Assembly (NCBI RefSeq): GCF_013874595.1
Contig: NZ_CP059431.1
Coordinates: 2,852,001-2,916,000 of the forward strand
Direction of reading: 5' to 3'
Source of the DNA: Flavobacterium sp. xlx-214
Lineage (GTDB): Bacteria; Bacteroidota; Bacteroidia; Flavobacteriales; Flavobacteriaceae
Length of the DNA stretch: 64,000 nt
Positions 50,590 through 59,295 of this stretch are shown piece after piece. Position 1 is the stretch's first letter; every line of letters begins with the position of its first letter. The position numbers and the translations under genes are program-made. The notes beneath the pieces were generated by a model, which made no database searches, was not told the origin of the DNA, and saw only the letters and a list, made by a program, of their open reading frames with translations.

Positions 50590-52644
50590 ATGAAAAAAAT
50601 ATTAGTATTCGCATCAGCTTTGTTACTAACAATTAGTGCCGAAGCTCAAATTAAACGCCCGCAACCACAAGCAGGACCAATGCCAACGGTTAACGTGAAA
50701 AAACCACAAGAATTTTCATTAAAAAACGGGTTAAAAGTTTTAGTTGTAGAAGATCACAAATTACCACGTGTAAGCTACTCATTAACAATTGATACACCAC
50801 CTTATGCAGAAGGTGCAAAAGCAGGTGTTTCTAGTTTAACAAGTGCTGTTGTAGGTAACGGAACCGCAAAAACATCTAAAGAAAAATTCAATGATGAAAT
50901 TGACTTTTTAGGTGCAAGCGTTAACTTTTGGAACACAGGTGCATCAGCAAGTGGTTTATCAAAATACAGTTCTCGCTTATTAGAATTAATGGCAGAAGGA
51001 TCTTTAAGTCCGTTATTTTCTCAAGAAGAATTTGATAAAGCAAAACAACAATCTATCGAAGGGTTAAAAGCTGATGAAAAATCGGTAGCTTCAGTAGCTG
51101 GTCGTGTTACAGATGCTTTATTATATGGTAAAAATCATCCAAACGGTGAGTTTGTTACAGAGCAAAGTTTAAACGCAGTTAGTTTAGAAGATGTTAAACA
51201 AAACTACGCATCTTACTTTGTGCCAGAAAACGCTTACTTAATTGTAGTGGGTGATGTTAACTATAAAGATGTTAAAAAGCAAGTAGAAAAATTATTTAAA
51301 GGATGGAAAAAAGCATCTGCACCAGTTGCTAAATATCCAGAACCAAGTGATGTTATCAAAACTCAAATTGATTTTGTTGATATGCCAAATGCAGTTCAGT
51401 CTGAAATTGCTTTAGTAAACACAGTAAACTTAAAATTAACCGATAAAGATTATTTTGCAGGTTTAATTGCAAACCAAATCTTAGGTGGTGGTGGTGAAGG
51501 ACGTTTGTTCTTAAACTTACGTGAAGCTCATGGATGGACATACGGAGCTTACTCTTCTTTAGGTTCAGGTAAATACACTTCTAAATTTAAATCGTCAGCA
51601 TCTGTACGTAACGTAGTTACCGATTCTGCTGTAGTTGAATTTGTAAACGAAATCAACAAAATTAGAACACAACCTGTTACACAAGCTGAGTTAGATTTAG
51701 CAAAAGCAAAGTATATTGGAAACTTTGTAATGGAAACACAAAAACCAGGTACTATTGCAGCTTTTGCTTTAAGAACTAAAACGCAAAATTTACCAGCTAA
51801 TTACTATGAAAACTACATTAAAAACATTCAAGCGGTAACTATTGCTGATGTTCAACGTGTAGCAAATCAATATTTCAAGAAAGACAATCAACGTATTGTA
51901 ATTGTTGGTAAAGGTGCTGATGTTGCGGGAACTTTAGATCGTTTAGGTTACCCAGTAAATTATTACGATCGTTTTGCAAATTCGGTAGAAAAACCAGTTT
52001 TCAAGAAAGCAGTACCAGCAGGTGTTACTGCTAAAACAGTTATCGAAAACCATATCAATGCAATTGGTGGTGAGAAAAAATTGAAAGAAGTGAAATCATT
52101 AAGCGTTGTTTCTAAAGGAACTATGCAAGGTATGGAGCTTACAATGACTCAAAAACAAACCAATAAAGGTCAATCAGCGATGTCTTTAAACGGTATGGGA
52201 ATGGAAATTATGAAGCAAGTGGTTACGCCTACTTTAGGTTACACTGTGCAACAAGGACAGAAACAAGATTTAAAAGGTGATGCTTTAAAAGATGCTCAAG
52301 AATCTACAAAATTATTTGATGAATTAGAGGATTTAAAAAATGCTTCAAAATTTGAATTAACTGGAATTGAAGTGTTAAACGGAGAAGAGGTTTATGTGTT
52401 GAAAAAAGATAAATCTACTATATATTATAGTGTAGCAAGTAACTTAAAAGTAGCAGCTACAGAATCTGTTGAAGCACAAGGACAAACTTTTGAAATGACT
52501 TCAACTTATGGAGATTATAAAGAAGTTAAAGGTGTGAAAGTAGCACATGCAACTTCATTACCATTAGGTCCAGGAATGTCAGTTGAATTTAAAGCTTCTG
52601 ATGTAAAAGTAAATGAAGGTGTTTCAGACGCTGATTTTAAATAA
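50590..52644 (+). CDS. M16 family peptidase-like protein (catalytically degenerate subunit) with C-terminal extension
   Basis: A 684-residue secreted partner of the preceding M16 enzyme. A signal peptide (MKKILVFASALLLTISAEAQ) is followed by two M16 domains (about 25-460). Where HxxEH is expected it has SLTSAVVGNGTAKTSKEK, so zinc binding is lost; the Arg/Tyr-type motif GEGRLFLNLREAHGWTYGAYS (near 305) typical of the inactive subunit is present. A C-terminal beta-rich extension of about 200 residues (from VIENHINAIGGEKKLKEVKSLSV) resembles LolA-like lipoprotein-sorting folds, a common fusion in this phylum. Start ATG at 50590 replaces a longer frame overlapping the upstream gene. Confidence 0.9.
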   Translation: MKKILVFASALLLTISAEAQIKRPQPQAGPMPTVNVKKPQEFSLKNGLKVLVVEDHKLPRVSYSLTIDTPPYAEGAKAGVSSLTSAVVGNGTAKTSKEKFNDEIDFLGASVNFWNTGASASGLSKYSSRLLELMAEGSLSPLFSQEEFDKAKQQSIEGLKADEKSVASVAGRVTDALLYGKNHPNGEFVTEQSLNAVSLEDVKQNYASYFVPENAYLIVVGDVNYKDVKKQVEKLFKGWKKASAPVAKYPEPSDVIKTQIDFVDMPNAVQSEIALVNTVNLKLTDKDYFAGLIANQILGGGGEGRLFLNLREAHGWTYGAYSSLGSGKYTSKFKSSASVRNVVTDSAVVEFVNEINKIRTQPVTQAELDLAKAKYIGNFVMETQKPGTIAAFALRTKTQNLPANYYENYIKNIQAVTIADVQRVANQYFKKDNQRIVIVGKGADVAGTLDRLGYPVNYYDRFANSVEKPVFKKAVPAGVTAKTVIENHINAIGGEKKLKEVKSLSVVSKGTMQGMELTMTQKQTNKGQSAMSLNGMGMEIMKQVVTPTLGYTVQQGQKQDLKGDALKDAQESTKLFDELEDLKNASKFELTGIEVLNGEEVYVLKKDKSTIYYSVASNLKVAATESVEAQGQTFEMTSTYGDYKEVKGVKVAHATSLPLGPGMSVEFKASDVKVNEGVSDADFK

Positions 52645-52661
52645 GAAAAGTTTTAAGAATA

Positions 52662-52695
52662 AAAAAACCAGTAGTTTTCACTACTGGTTTTTTTA
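52662..52695 (+). terminator. Intrinsic terminator after the M16 pair
   Basis: AAAAAACCAGTAG pairs with CTACTGGTTTTTT around TTTTCA, followed by further T. Confidence 0.85.
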
Positions 52696-52917
52696 TTCTT
52701 AATTTTAATAAGGACTTTTTAAAAGATAAATTAAAGAAATCCTAGCCATTAAGATTAAGCATTAGCTAGAAATAATATTGTTAGAACATTTTTCTTTTAT
52801 ATTTCGCTTTCAATATATAAGTGTATTGCTTTCTAATATACTGTCTGTTAAAACTTATTTTTTCAATTTCTTTACTACAAATAAAAAATTGTACTTTAGC
52901 AAATAAACATAATTTAG

Positions 52918-53778
52918 ATGATTTCACAAGAACAATTTAATAAAGAACTGCACTTAATCATTGAAAATGCTATTCGCGAAGATGTTGGCGATGGCGATCA
53001 TAGTTCATTAGCATGTATACCTGCAGATGCAATGGGCAAAGCAAAGCTTTTAGTTAAAGATGAAGGAATTTTGGCTGGTGTTGCGTTTGCTAAAATGGTG
53101 TTTCACTATGTAGATCCAGAAATGCAAGTTGAAGTTTTAATGGAAGATGGCACACCTGTTAAGTATGGCGATATTGCTTTTTATGTTACAGGAAAATCGC
53201 AATCAATTTTAAAAGCTGAGCGCGTTGTTCTAAATTGTATGCAACGCATGAGCGCTATTGCTACCAAGACCAAATATTTTGTTGATTTAGTAAAAGGCAC
53301 CAAAGCAAAAATTTTAGATACTCGTAAAACTACGCCTGGAATTCGTGCTATTGAGAAATGGGCAGTGAAGATTGGTGGTGGTGAAAATCATCGTTTTGCT
53401 TTGTATGATATGATCATGTTAAAAGACAATCACATTGATTTTGCTGGAGGAATTACGCAAGCTATTCAAAAAACGCAATCGTATCTAAAAGAAAAAAATA
53501 AAGATTTAAAAATTGTTGTTGAAGCTCGAAATCTTCAGGAAATTGAAGAAATTCTTCAAAACGATGGCGTTTATCAAATCTTAATTGATAACTTTAATTA
53601 CGAGGATACTAAAAAAGCAGTTGCTATGATAAATGGTAAGTGTTTTGCAGAATCATCGGGTAATATTAACGAGAAAACCATTCGAAATTATGCTGAATGT
53701 GGTGTTGATTTTATATCAAGTGGTGCATTAACACATTCGGTTTATAACATGGATTTAAGTTTAAAGGCGGTATTGTAA
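52918..53778 (+). CDS. nadC: Nicotinate-nucleotide diphosphorylase (carboxylating)
   Basis: A 286-residue enzyme converting quinolinate and PRPP to nicotinate mononucleotide in de novo NAD synthesis. Signatures: ENAIREDVGDGDHSS (about 15-29), LNCMQRMSAIATKT (about 104-117), LDTRKTTPGIRAIEKWAV (about 133-150), GGGENHRFALYDMIMLKDNHI (about 153-173) and the late ESSGNINEKTIRNYAECGVDFISSG. The length is standard. The frame before it carries TACTTTAG, a weak -7-like element. It is followed closely by a membrane protein gene. Confidence 0.96.
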   Translation: MISQEQFNKELHLIIENAIREDVGDGDHSSLACIPADAMGKAKLLVKDEGILAGVAFAKMVFHYVDPEMQVEVLMEDGTPVKYGDIAFYVTGKSQSILKAERVVLNCMQRMSAIATKTKYFVDLVKGTKAKILDTRKTTPGIRAIEKWAVKIGGGENHRFALYDMIMLKDNHIDFAGGITQAIQKTQSYLKEKNKDLKIVVEARNLQEIEEILQNDGVYQILIDNFNYEDTKKAVAMINGKCFAESSGNINEKTIRNYAECGVDFISSGALTHSVYNMDLSLKAVL

Positions 53779-53784
53779 ATTATT

Positions 53785-54708
53785 TTGAAGAGTTCATCGG
53801 TTAAAATAACAAAATTACCTGTTATAGGTAAATTAATTAAATTTTCTATGCGGCTAAAATTACCCGGATTAGAAGGTTTAACACTTTATGGACTCTTACG
53901 AATTTACATTGAAGGTATTGTAAAAGGAGCGTTTAACTACAAAGCTGGTTCCATTGCTTTTACGTTTTTTATGGCGTTGTTTCCGTTTGCATTATTTCTC
54001 TTAAACCTTATTCCTTATATACCTATTGATAATTTTCAGCAAAGTTTTTTATCATTTGTAGAAGAAAACGTTCCGCCAAATACATACGATGCTATTGAGT
54101 TAATTTTGGTAGATATCATGAATAATTCCTATAAAAGTTTATTATCAACGGGGGTTATCATGTCTGTGATTTTTATGGCGAATGGCGTTAACGCAATTAT
54201 TGGTGGATTTGAATCATCAACACACTTATCTGTTTCACGTAGTTTTTTTAGACAATACCTTATTTCAATAGTCTTATCTGTTTTATTAAGTTTACTATTA
54301 GTTATTTCAGTAGCGGTTTACTTAACAGTAGAAGTTTTAATGCATGTTTCTGATAATCCTGTGTTGGCCGATGTTGGTAGAAATATTTTTGTAGTATTAA
54401 TGATATTACTTACCGTATCTATTTTGTATAAATTTGGTACTAAAGAAACAAAACATCTATCATTTATTTCTTACGGATCTATTTTTACAACTATCTTAAT
54501 GTCAATGACTTCTGTAGGTTTTGGGTTTTATGTTTCTAAATTTGCAAAATATAATGAGTTGTACGGATCAATTGGTACACTTTTGGTTATTATGATTTAC
54601 ATATGGATAAACTGTATGATTTTATTGCTAGGTTTTGAATTAAACGCTGCAATATATACAGCCAAAAGAAAAAAAATGTATATTAGTAACACTAAAACAC
54701 AAAATTAA
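53785..54708 (+). CDS. YihY/BrkB family inner membrane protein
   Basis: A 307-residue membrane protein with six helices. The family signature is clear: AGSIAFTFFMALFPFALFLLNLIPYIP (about 57-83), then VIMSVIFMANGVNAIIGGFES (about 124-144), and the last helix IYIWINCMILLLGFELNAAI. The family has been called RNase BN by mistake; its function is not settled. The start is TTG at 53785 (KSSSVKITKLP); an ATG at 53848 would still leave the core intact. It lies six bases after nadC. Confidence 0.88.
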   Translation: MKSSSVKITKLPVIGKLIKFSMRLKLPGLEGLTLYGLLRIYIEGIVKGAFNYKAGSIAFTFFMALFPFALFLLNLIPYIPIDNFQQSFLSFVEENVPPNTYDAIELILVDIMNNSYKSLLSTGVIMSVIFMANGVNAIIGGFESSTHLSVSRSFFRQYLISIVLSVLLSLLLVISVAVYLTVEVLMHVSDNPVLADVGRNIFVVLMILLTVSILYKFGTKETKHLSFISYGSIFTTILMSMTSVGFGFYVSKFAKYNELYGSIGTLLVIMIYIWINCMILLLGFELNAAIYTAKRKKMYISNTKTQN

Positions 54709-54710
54709 GT

Positions 54711-55133
54711 ATGAAAAATGTAATTGTAACATTCTTGTTAACTGCTTTTGCGGTTGTTGGCTTACAAGCACAAGTAACTGGTAAATGGAAAACAATTGAT
54801 GATGAAACGGGTAAAGCCAAATCTATTGTTGAAATATCAGAGAAAGATGGAAAGTATTATGGAAAAGTAATAGAGATATTAACGGATAAAAAAGAAGCTA
54901 AGTGCGACAAATGCCCTGGTGCCGATAAAGGTAAGCCAATTAAAGGATTAACCATTATTAAAGGTTTAAAAAAGGATGGATCTGAGTATTCTGGTGGAAC
55001 CATTACTGATCCTTCATCAGGAAAAGAGTATAAATGTGCTATTAAATTAAATGGTAAAGATAAATTAGATGTAAGAGGTTATGTTGGTATACAAGCTTTG
55101 GGGCGTACGCAAACTTGGGTAAGAACAAATTAA
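54711..55133 (+). CDS. DUF2147 family secreted protein
   Basis: A 140-residue protein with a signal peptide (MKNVIVTFLLTAFAVVGLQA) followed by the DUF2147 pattern: GKWKTIDDETGKAKSIVEI, YYGKVIEI, CDKCPGADKGKPIKGLTII and the end GRTQTWVR. The conserved Cys-x2-Cys may bind metal or form a disulfide. Members are periplasmic and beta-barrel-like (lipocalin-related) with no fixed role. The gene follows the YihY gene by two bases, in one operon with it and perhaps nadC. Confidence 0.88.
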   Translation: MKNVIVTFLLTAFAVVGLQAQVTGKWKTIDDETGKAKSIVEISEKDGKYYGKVIEILTDKKEAKCDKCPGADKGKPIKGLTIIKGLKKDGSEYSGGTITDPSSGKEYKCAIKLNGKDKLDVRGYVGIQALGRTQTWVRTN

Positions 55134-55152
55134 TCATCAAACTTTCTTAAAT

Positions 55153-55186
55153 AAAAAGCATCTCTAAAATTAGAGATGCTTTTTAT
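55153..55186. terminator. Bidirectional terminator between DUF2147 and META genes
   Basis: AAAAAGCATCTCT pairs with AGAGATGCTTTTT around a short loop. The sequence is nearly the same as the hairpin at 48395-48424. Confidence 0.85.
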
Positions 55187-55214
55187 TTGAAAATTGATTT
55201 TAGTTTCAAATTTT

Positions 55215-55670
55215 CTATGCTTCTTTTTTAATATAAGTAGCAATTACTTTACCACTTTCATCTATTAATTGTAGTTGTTTGCCTTTAATTGTTATTGTTT
55301 TTGTCTTAAGAAATGGGACTGAGTAAATTAAATGTTTCATTTCCTCTCCACAATAACGCATAGTTGACATACCTATACCAAATGTAACTTTATTATCCTC
55401 AATAGTGAAATCACCTCCTTGACCATTGCATCCATCACTAGAACCGTAATAGTTATCTGTGAAAGAAAGTACCAACTCTTTTTGCTCTTTGGTTGGCTTA
55501 AAGTCGCGATTCTCTACGTCTAATCTTTTTAAAACCCATGAAGTATTGTTTAAAGTACTCATAATTTTTTCTGATGTAGCTTTGTTTGAATGAAACGTTT
55601 GTGATGAACTACAAGAAGTCATTCCTAAATTCAAACAAATAATAAGTCCTAATGTTAAAAAAGTTTTCAT
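55215..55670 (-). CDS. META-domain lipoprotein (HslJ-like)
   Basis: A 151-residue lipoprotein. The signal peptide ends at a lipobox (GMTSCSS, lipid Cys near residue 20). The META domain follows: LNNTSWVLKRLD (about 41-52), LSFTDNYYGSSDGCNGQGGDF (about 69-88) and FGIGMSTMRYCGEEM (about 97-110), including the two Cys that usually pair. HslJ of E. coli is linked to novobiocin resistance and heat shock; function here is unknown. It is in the outer membrane or periplasm. Confidence 0.9.
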   Translation of the reverse strand: MKTFLTLGLIICLNLGMTSCSSSQTFHSNKATSEKIMSTLNNTSWVLKRLDVENRDFKPTKEQKELVLSFTDNYYGSSDGCNGQGGDFTIEDNKVTFGIGMSTMRYCGEEMKHLIYSVPFLKTKTITIKGKQLQLIDESGKVIATYIKKEA

Positions 55671-55687
55671 TTTTTATTTCAAATATA

Positions 55688-56173
55688 CTACTTTTTCTTT
55701 TTTAAACTAAATCCGTAAGCTAAACGTAACGCAATTTGATCGGTTTCATAATCGTTATAATGTTCATAGCGCACACTAGCATCTAAATACTTATTAGCAA
55801 AACCAAAAACAGGAGCTACAATTAGAGAATTATCTAAATTGCCTTTTACACCAAAAGCAACACCTGCTTCGCCCATTAAATAAAACTGATTTCCTAGAAA
55901 ATATTTAAATCCAAATTTTGCTGGTACAAAACCAACATCTTCAGGATCGGCAAACATATGTGTATAGCCAGATGTAAGAGTAATTGAAGTTTTTTTAGTA
56001 AAATCATATTGTGCACGTACATCTATTCCTAGACTACCATCATAATCTCCATCAGTAGGAAATCCTCCATTCAATCCAAAACCAAGTCTAAAACCTTTAT
56101 TATATTCTGTTTGACTATATGCCATTGTTCCAATTAACAAACTTGCACCAATGGTAAAAAATATCTTTTTCAT
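55688..56173 (-). CDS. Small outer membrane beta-barrel protein
   Basis: A 161-residue protein with a signal peptide (MKKIFFTIGASLLIGTMAYSQ) and eight or so alternating beta strands (GFRLGFGLNGGF, LGIDVRAQYDFTKKTSITLTSGYTHMF, FGFKYFLGNQFYLMGEAGVAFG, LDASVRYEHYND, QIALRLAYGFSL). The C-terminal Phe-Ser-Leu-basic end fits an outer membrane barrel of OmpW/OmpA-like size. Start ATG at 56173 is chosen; upstream codons lack signal features. It is probably co-transcribed with the META lipoprotein downstream. Confidence 0.85.
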   Translation of the reverse strand: MKKIFFTIGASLLIGTMAYSQTEYNKGFRLGFGLNGGFPTDGDYDGSLGIDVRAQYDFTKKTSITLTSGYTHMFADPEDVGFVPAKFGFKYFLGNQFYLMGEAGVAFGVKGNLDNSLIVAPVFGFANKYLDASVRYEHYNDYETDQIALRLAYGFSLKKKK

Positions 56174-56227
56174 AATTTCTTTTTGGTTAGATACATTCAA
56201 TCGTTATGCCAATACGCAAAATGTGAA

Positions 56228-56235
56228 TATCTTTG
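56228..56235 (+). promoter_or_regulatory. Promoter -7 element for the MATE gene
   Basis: TATCTTTG, exact consensus match, 14 bases before the ATG. Confidence 0.45.
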
Positions 56236-56249
56236 CAAAAATTTTTTGA

Positions 56250-57626
56250 ATGAACTTAAAAAAGTATACGCAAGAATTTGGCTACAATTTTAAATTAGCT
56301 TACCCTATTATTTTATCAATGTTAGGACATACAGTTGTAGGAATAATTGATAATATTATGGTTGGTAAAATTGGTGCTACAGAACTAGCAGCTGCATCGT
56401 TGGCTAATAGTTTTGTTTTTATTGCGCTATCTGTTGGTGTTGGATTTTCTACTGCTATTACTCCGCTTTCGGCTTCGGCAGATGCTGAAAATGATGATGT
56501 TAAAGGAAGAAGTGTGTTTATAAACGGTGTGTTTTTATGTACTTTTTTGGGTGTTTTTTTGTTTGCCCTTTTGTTTTTTTTAAAGCCGTTTATTGATCTA
56601 ATGCAACAACCTGTTGAAGTAACCAATTTAGCGAAACCTTTTTTGGATATTGTTGCTCTTTCGTTAATTCCGTTGGTAATGTATCAAGGTTTTAAACAAT
56701 TTGCTGATGGAAAATCGCAAACAAAATATGCCATGTATGCTACAATTATTTCAAATGTTGTAAATGTAGTTTTCAATTATTTATTGATTTATGGTGTGTG
56801 GATTTTCCCCGAAATGGGTATGATGGGTGCCGCTTATGGTACTTTATTATCAAGAATTGCTATGCTAATTTACTATGTTTACATCATGTATCAATTAGAA
56901 ATATTTAAGCCTTATGTGCAAAATATTAGATTTTCAGAAGTTAAATCAACTGTTTTAAAGCATATTAGTAAAATAGGCGTGCCTTCATCTATGCAATCGT
57001 TGTTTGAGGTTGCTTTATTTACAGGCGCTGTATGGCTTTCTGGAATGATTGGTACTACCGCACAAGCCGCTAACCAAATTGCTCTTTCAATGGCATCCAT
57101 GACCTTTATGTTTGCATCTGGATTAAGTGTAGCTGGAATGATTAGAGTTGGAAATCAAAAAGGATTAAAAGATTATGTAAAAATGGAAGTAGTTGCTAAA
57201 TCAATTATGTTAATGACCTTTTTCTTATACATAGGTTTTGCTATTTTCTTTGTTGTTTTTCACAATTACATTCCATTACTTTTCTTAGATAGTAATAATG
57301 CAGAACAAGCAGTTATAAATAAAGAAGTAATAGAAATGGCTGGGAAATTATTATTAATTGCTGCAATTTTTCAAATATCCGATGGGGTTCAAGTAACTGC
57401 TTTAGGTTCATTAAGAGGGTTACAGGATGTAAATTTACCTATGATTATTACCTTTATTTCTTATTGGGTAGTTGGATTTCCGCTTTGTATATATTTAGGA
57501 TTGTACACGCCTTTAAAAGCAGAAGGAATTTGGTATGGTTTATTAGCAGGTTTAACTGTTGCCGCAATTTTTTCGTATCTTCGCTTTCATTACGTAGCAA
57601 AAAAATACATTACTAATACAATTTAA
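56250..57626 (+). CDS. MATE family multidrug/Na+ antiporter
   Basis: A 458-residue inner membrane transporter with 12 helices in two six-helix halves. Family features include YPIILSMLGHTVVGIIDNIMVGKIGATELAAASLANS in helix 1-2 (about 17-53), and the matching second-half KIGVPSSMQSLFEVALF...AAQAANQIALSMASMTFM (about 238-285). It probably exports cationic drugs or metabolites by Na+ or H+ antiport. It is followed by a small acidic protein gene five bases downstream. Confidence 0.92.
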   Translation: MNLKKYTQEFGYNFKLAYPIILSMLGHTVVGIIDNIMVGKIGATELAAASLANSFVFIALSVGVGFSTAITPLSASADAENDDVKGRSVFINGVFLCTFLGVFLFALLFFLKPFIDLMQQPVEVTNLAKPFLDIVALSLIPLVMYQGFKQFADGKSQTKYAMYATIISNVVNVVFNYLLIYGVWIFPEMGMMGAAYGTLLSRIAMLIYYVYIMYQLEIFKPYVQNIRFSEVKSTVLKHISKIGVPSSMQSLFEVALFTGAVWLSGMIGTTAQAANQIALSMASMTFMFASGLSVAGMIRVGNQKGLKDYVKMEVVAKSIMLMTFFLYIGFAIFFVVFHNYIPLLFLDSNNAEQAVINKEVIEMAGKLLLIAAIFQISDGVQVTALGSLRGLQDVNLPMIITFISYWVVGFPLCIYLGLYTPLKAEGIWYGLLAGLTVAAIFSYLRFHYVAKKYITNTI

Positions 57627-57631
57627 TTAAC

Positions 57632-57868
57632 ATGATGGAATTACCAAAATTTGTTTTAGCCGATAATACCGATTTTCCCAATAATTTATTTGTAATACAT
57701 TTAGAATATCCTCGATTTGTAATTGATTTAGAAACAGAAGATATTGAATTTTTAGAGGAACTAGATGAAACGGAAGAAGTAGAATTAAAAGAAGAAATGG
57801 ATCGCTTAATTGATTTAGCTGCCGCTTTTTACGAAAGAGAAATTACTCGTTTTGCAGAAGATGAATAA
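57632..57868 (+). CDS. Small acidic hypothetical protein
   Basis: A 78-residue, highly acidic soluble protein (Glu/Asp-rich from residue 30 on: DLETEDIEFLEELDETEEVELKEEMDRLIDLAAAFYERE). The N-terminal half has FVIHLEYPRFVIDLE. I do not know a named family. There is no signal or membrane helix. It is six bases downstream of the MATE gene and ends at a strong terminator, so it is the second gene of that operon. Two ATGs in a row allow a 77- or 78-residue product. Confidence 0.75.
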   Translation: MMELPKFVLADNTDFPNNLFVIHLEYPRFVIDLETEDIEFLEELDETEEVELKEEMDRLIDLAAAFYEREITRFAEDE

Positions 57869-57903
57869 AAAAAATCCCGAAGTTTAAACTTCGGGATTTT
57901 TTT
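57868..57903. terminator. Bidirectional terminator between the acidic protein and E2 genes
   Basis: AAAAAAATCCCGAAGTTTAAACTTCGGGATTTTTTT is a fully symmetric hairpin between convergent genes. Confidence 0.9.
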
Positions 57904-57904
57904 A

Positions 57905-59212
57905 TTAATATTCTCTATTAGCGTCAAAAGCTTCTAAATAGTGTGCTACTCTTTGTACAAATTGTCCTCCTAATGAACCATCTACAACTCGGTGATCGTA
58001 TGAGTGTGATAAGAACATTTTCTGACGGATTCCAATAAAATCACCCTCAGGAGTTTCAATTACAGCAGGCACTTTACGAATAGCTCCTAAAGCTAAAATA
58101 CCTACTTGTGGTTGGTTGATAATTGGTGTTCCAAAAACAGATCCAAAAGTACCTACATTGGTTACAGTATAAGTTCCTCCTTGTGTATCGTCTGGCTTTA
58201 ATTTACCCATACGTGCACGGTTAGCTAAATCGTTAACCGCTTTAGCCATACCAACAATATTTAATTGATCTGCATTTTTAATTACAGGTACAATTAAGTT
58301 ACCGTTTGGTAAAGCAGCTGCCATACCTAAATTGATGTTTTTACGTTTAATGATAAAATCACCATCAACAGAAATGTTCATCATTGGTAAATCTTTCAAT
58401 GCTTTAGCAACAGCTTCCATAAAGATTGGAGTGAATGTTAATTTTTCACCTTCTCGTTTTTCAAAGGCGTTTTTCACTTTATTTCTCCAATTTACAATAT
58501 TTGTTACATCAACCTCGATAAAAGATTGAACGTGAGCCGACGTTTGAATAGATTGTACCATGTGGTGCGCAATCATTTTACGCATACGGTCCATTTCAAT
58601 AATTTCATCCTGACCATTTACAGAAACAGGCGCTGCCTTTGTAGCTGTTTGAGCAACTGGCATTGGTGTAGCTTGTACTGCTGGTTGTGCAGGCTGAGCA
58701 ACAGTTTGTGTTCCTCTATTTTTTACGTATTCTAAAATATCCGTTTTGGTAATTCTACCTTCTTTTCCAGTTCCTTTTAAAGATTCTAACTCTTGTAAAG
58801 AAACACCTTCTTCTTTAGCAATATTTTTTACTAAAGGCGAGAAGAACTTATCAGAATCAGCAAAATTAGTAGCTACTGCTTCTTTAGCAACCTCAACCGT
58901 TTTTTCAACAGCTTTAACAGACGCTGTTTCAGTTGTGTTTGTTGCAGCTGGAGCAGCTTCAGCATTTCCACCTTCGGTTTCTATAATAGCAATGGTTTGT
59001 CCTACTTGAACAACATCATCTTTTTGAAATAAAATTTCAATAATCTTCCCTCCTACTTCAGACGGAACTTCACTATCTACTTTATCCGTTGCAACTTCCA
59101 CTACTGTTTCGTCTTGTTCAACGGTATCACCAACGTTTTTTACCCAATTTGTAATTGTTGCTTCTGCAACACTCTCACCCATTTTAGGTAATTTTAATTC
59201 AAACTTTGCCAT
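57905..59212 (-). CDS. Dihydrolipoamide acyltransferase, 2-oxoacid dehydrogenase E2
   Basis: A 435-residue E2 component. A lipoyl domain (1-80) carries the lipoyl-Lys in VEVATDKVDSEVPSE (near residue 43). An Ala/Thr/Glu linker leads to the E3/E1-binding domain (FSPLVKNIAKEEGVSLQELESLKGTGKEGRITKTDI, about 118-153), a second Ala/Pro/Gln linker, and the catalytic domain (about 210-435) with the HxxxDG motif in SHSYDHRVVDGSLGGQF (near 410). It could belong to branched-chain or pyruvate/2-oxoglutarate complexes; the E1 and E3 genes are not adjacent, so I do not choose between them. Confidence 0.92.
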   Translation of the reverse strand: MAKFELKLPKMGESVAEATITNWVKNVGDTVEQDETVVEVATDKVDSEVPSEVGGKIIEILFQKDDVVQVGQTIAIIETEGGNAEAAPAATNTTETASVKAVEKTVEVAKEAVATNFADSDKFFSPLVKNIAKEEGVSLQELESLKGTGKEGRITKTDILEYVKNRGTQTVAQPAQPAVQATPMPVAQTATKAAPVSVNGQDEIIEMDRMRKMIAHHMVQSIQTSAHVQSFIEVDVTNIVNWRNKVKNAFEKREGEKLTFTPIFMEAVAKALKDLPMMNISVDGDFIIKRKNINLGMAAALPNGNLIVPVIKNADQLNIVGMAKAVNDLANRARMGKLKPDDTQGGTYTVTNVGTFGSVFGTPIINQPQVGILALGAIRKVPAVIETPEGDFIGIRQKMFLSHSYDHRVVDGSLGGQFVQRVAHYLEAFDANREY

Positions 59213-59249
59213 ATATTTAATAAAGAGTTGTGTTTTATTTTAAGCTTTA

Positions 59250-59257
59250 CAAAAATA
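59250..59257 (-). promoter_or_regulatory. Promoter -7 element for the E2 gene
   Basis: TATTTTTG on the minus strand matches TAnnTTTG, 38 bases before the ATG. Confidence 0.4.
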
Positions 59258-59295
59258 ATAATTTTTAAGACTATTTGCTTATTTATTTTGAATAT

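Noticed and set aside
48395-55186. The two near-identical hairpins at 48395-48424 and 55153-55186 as a dispersed repeat family
   Set aside because: Both are short intrinsic terminators between convergent genes; the shared AGCATCTCT arms are short enough to be coincidence, and no flanking similarity was seen.
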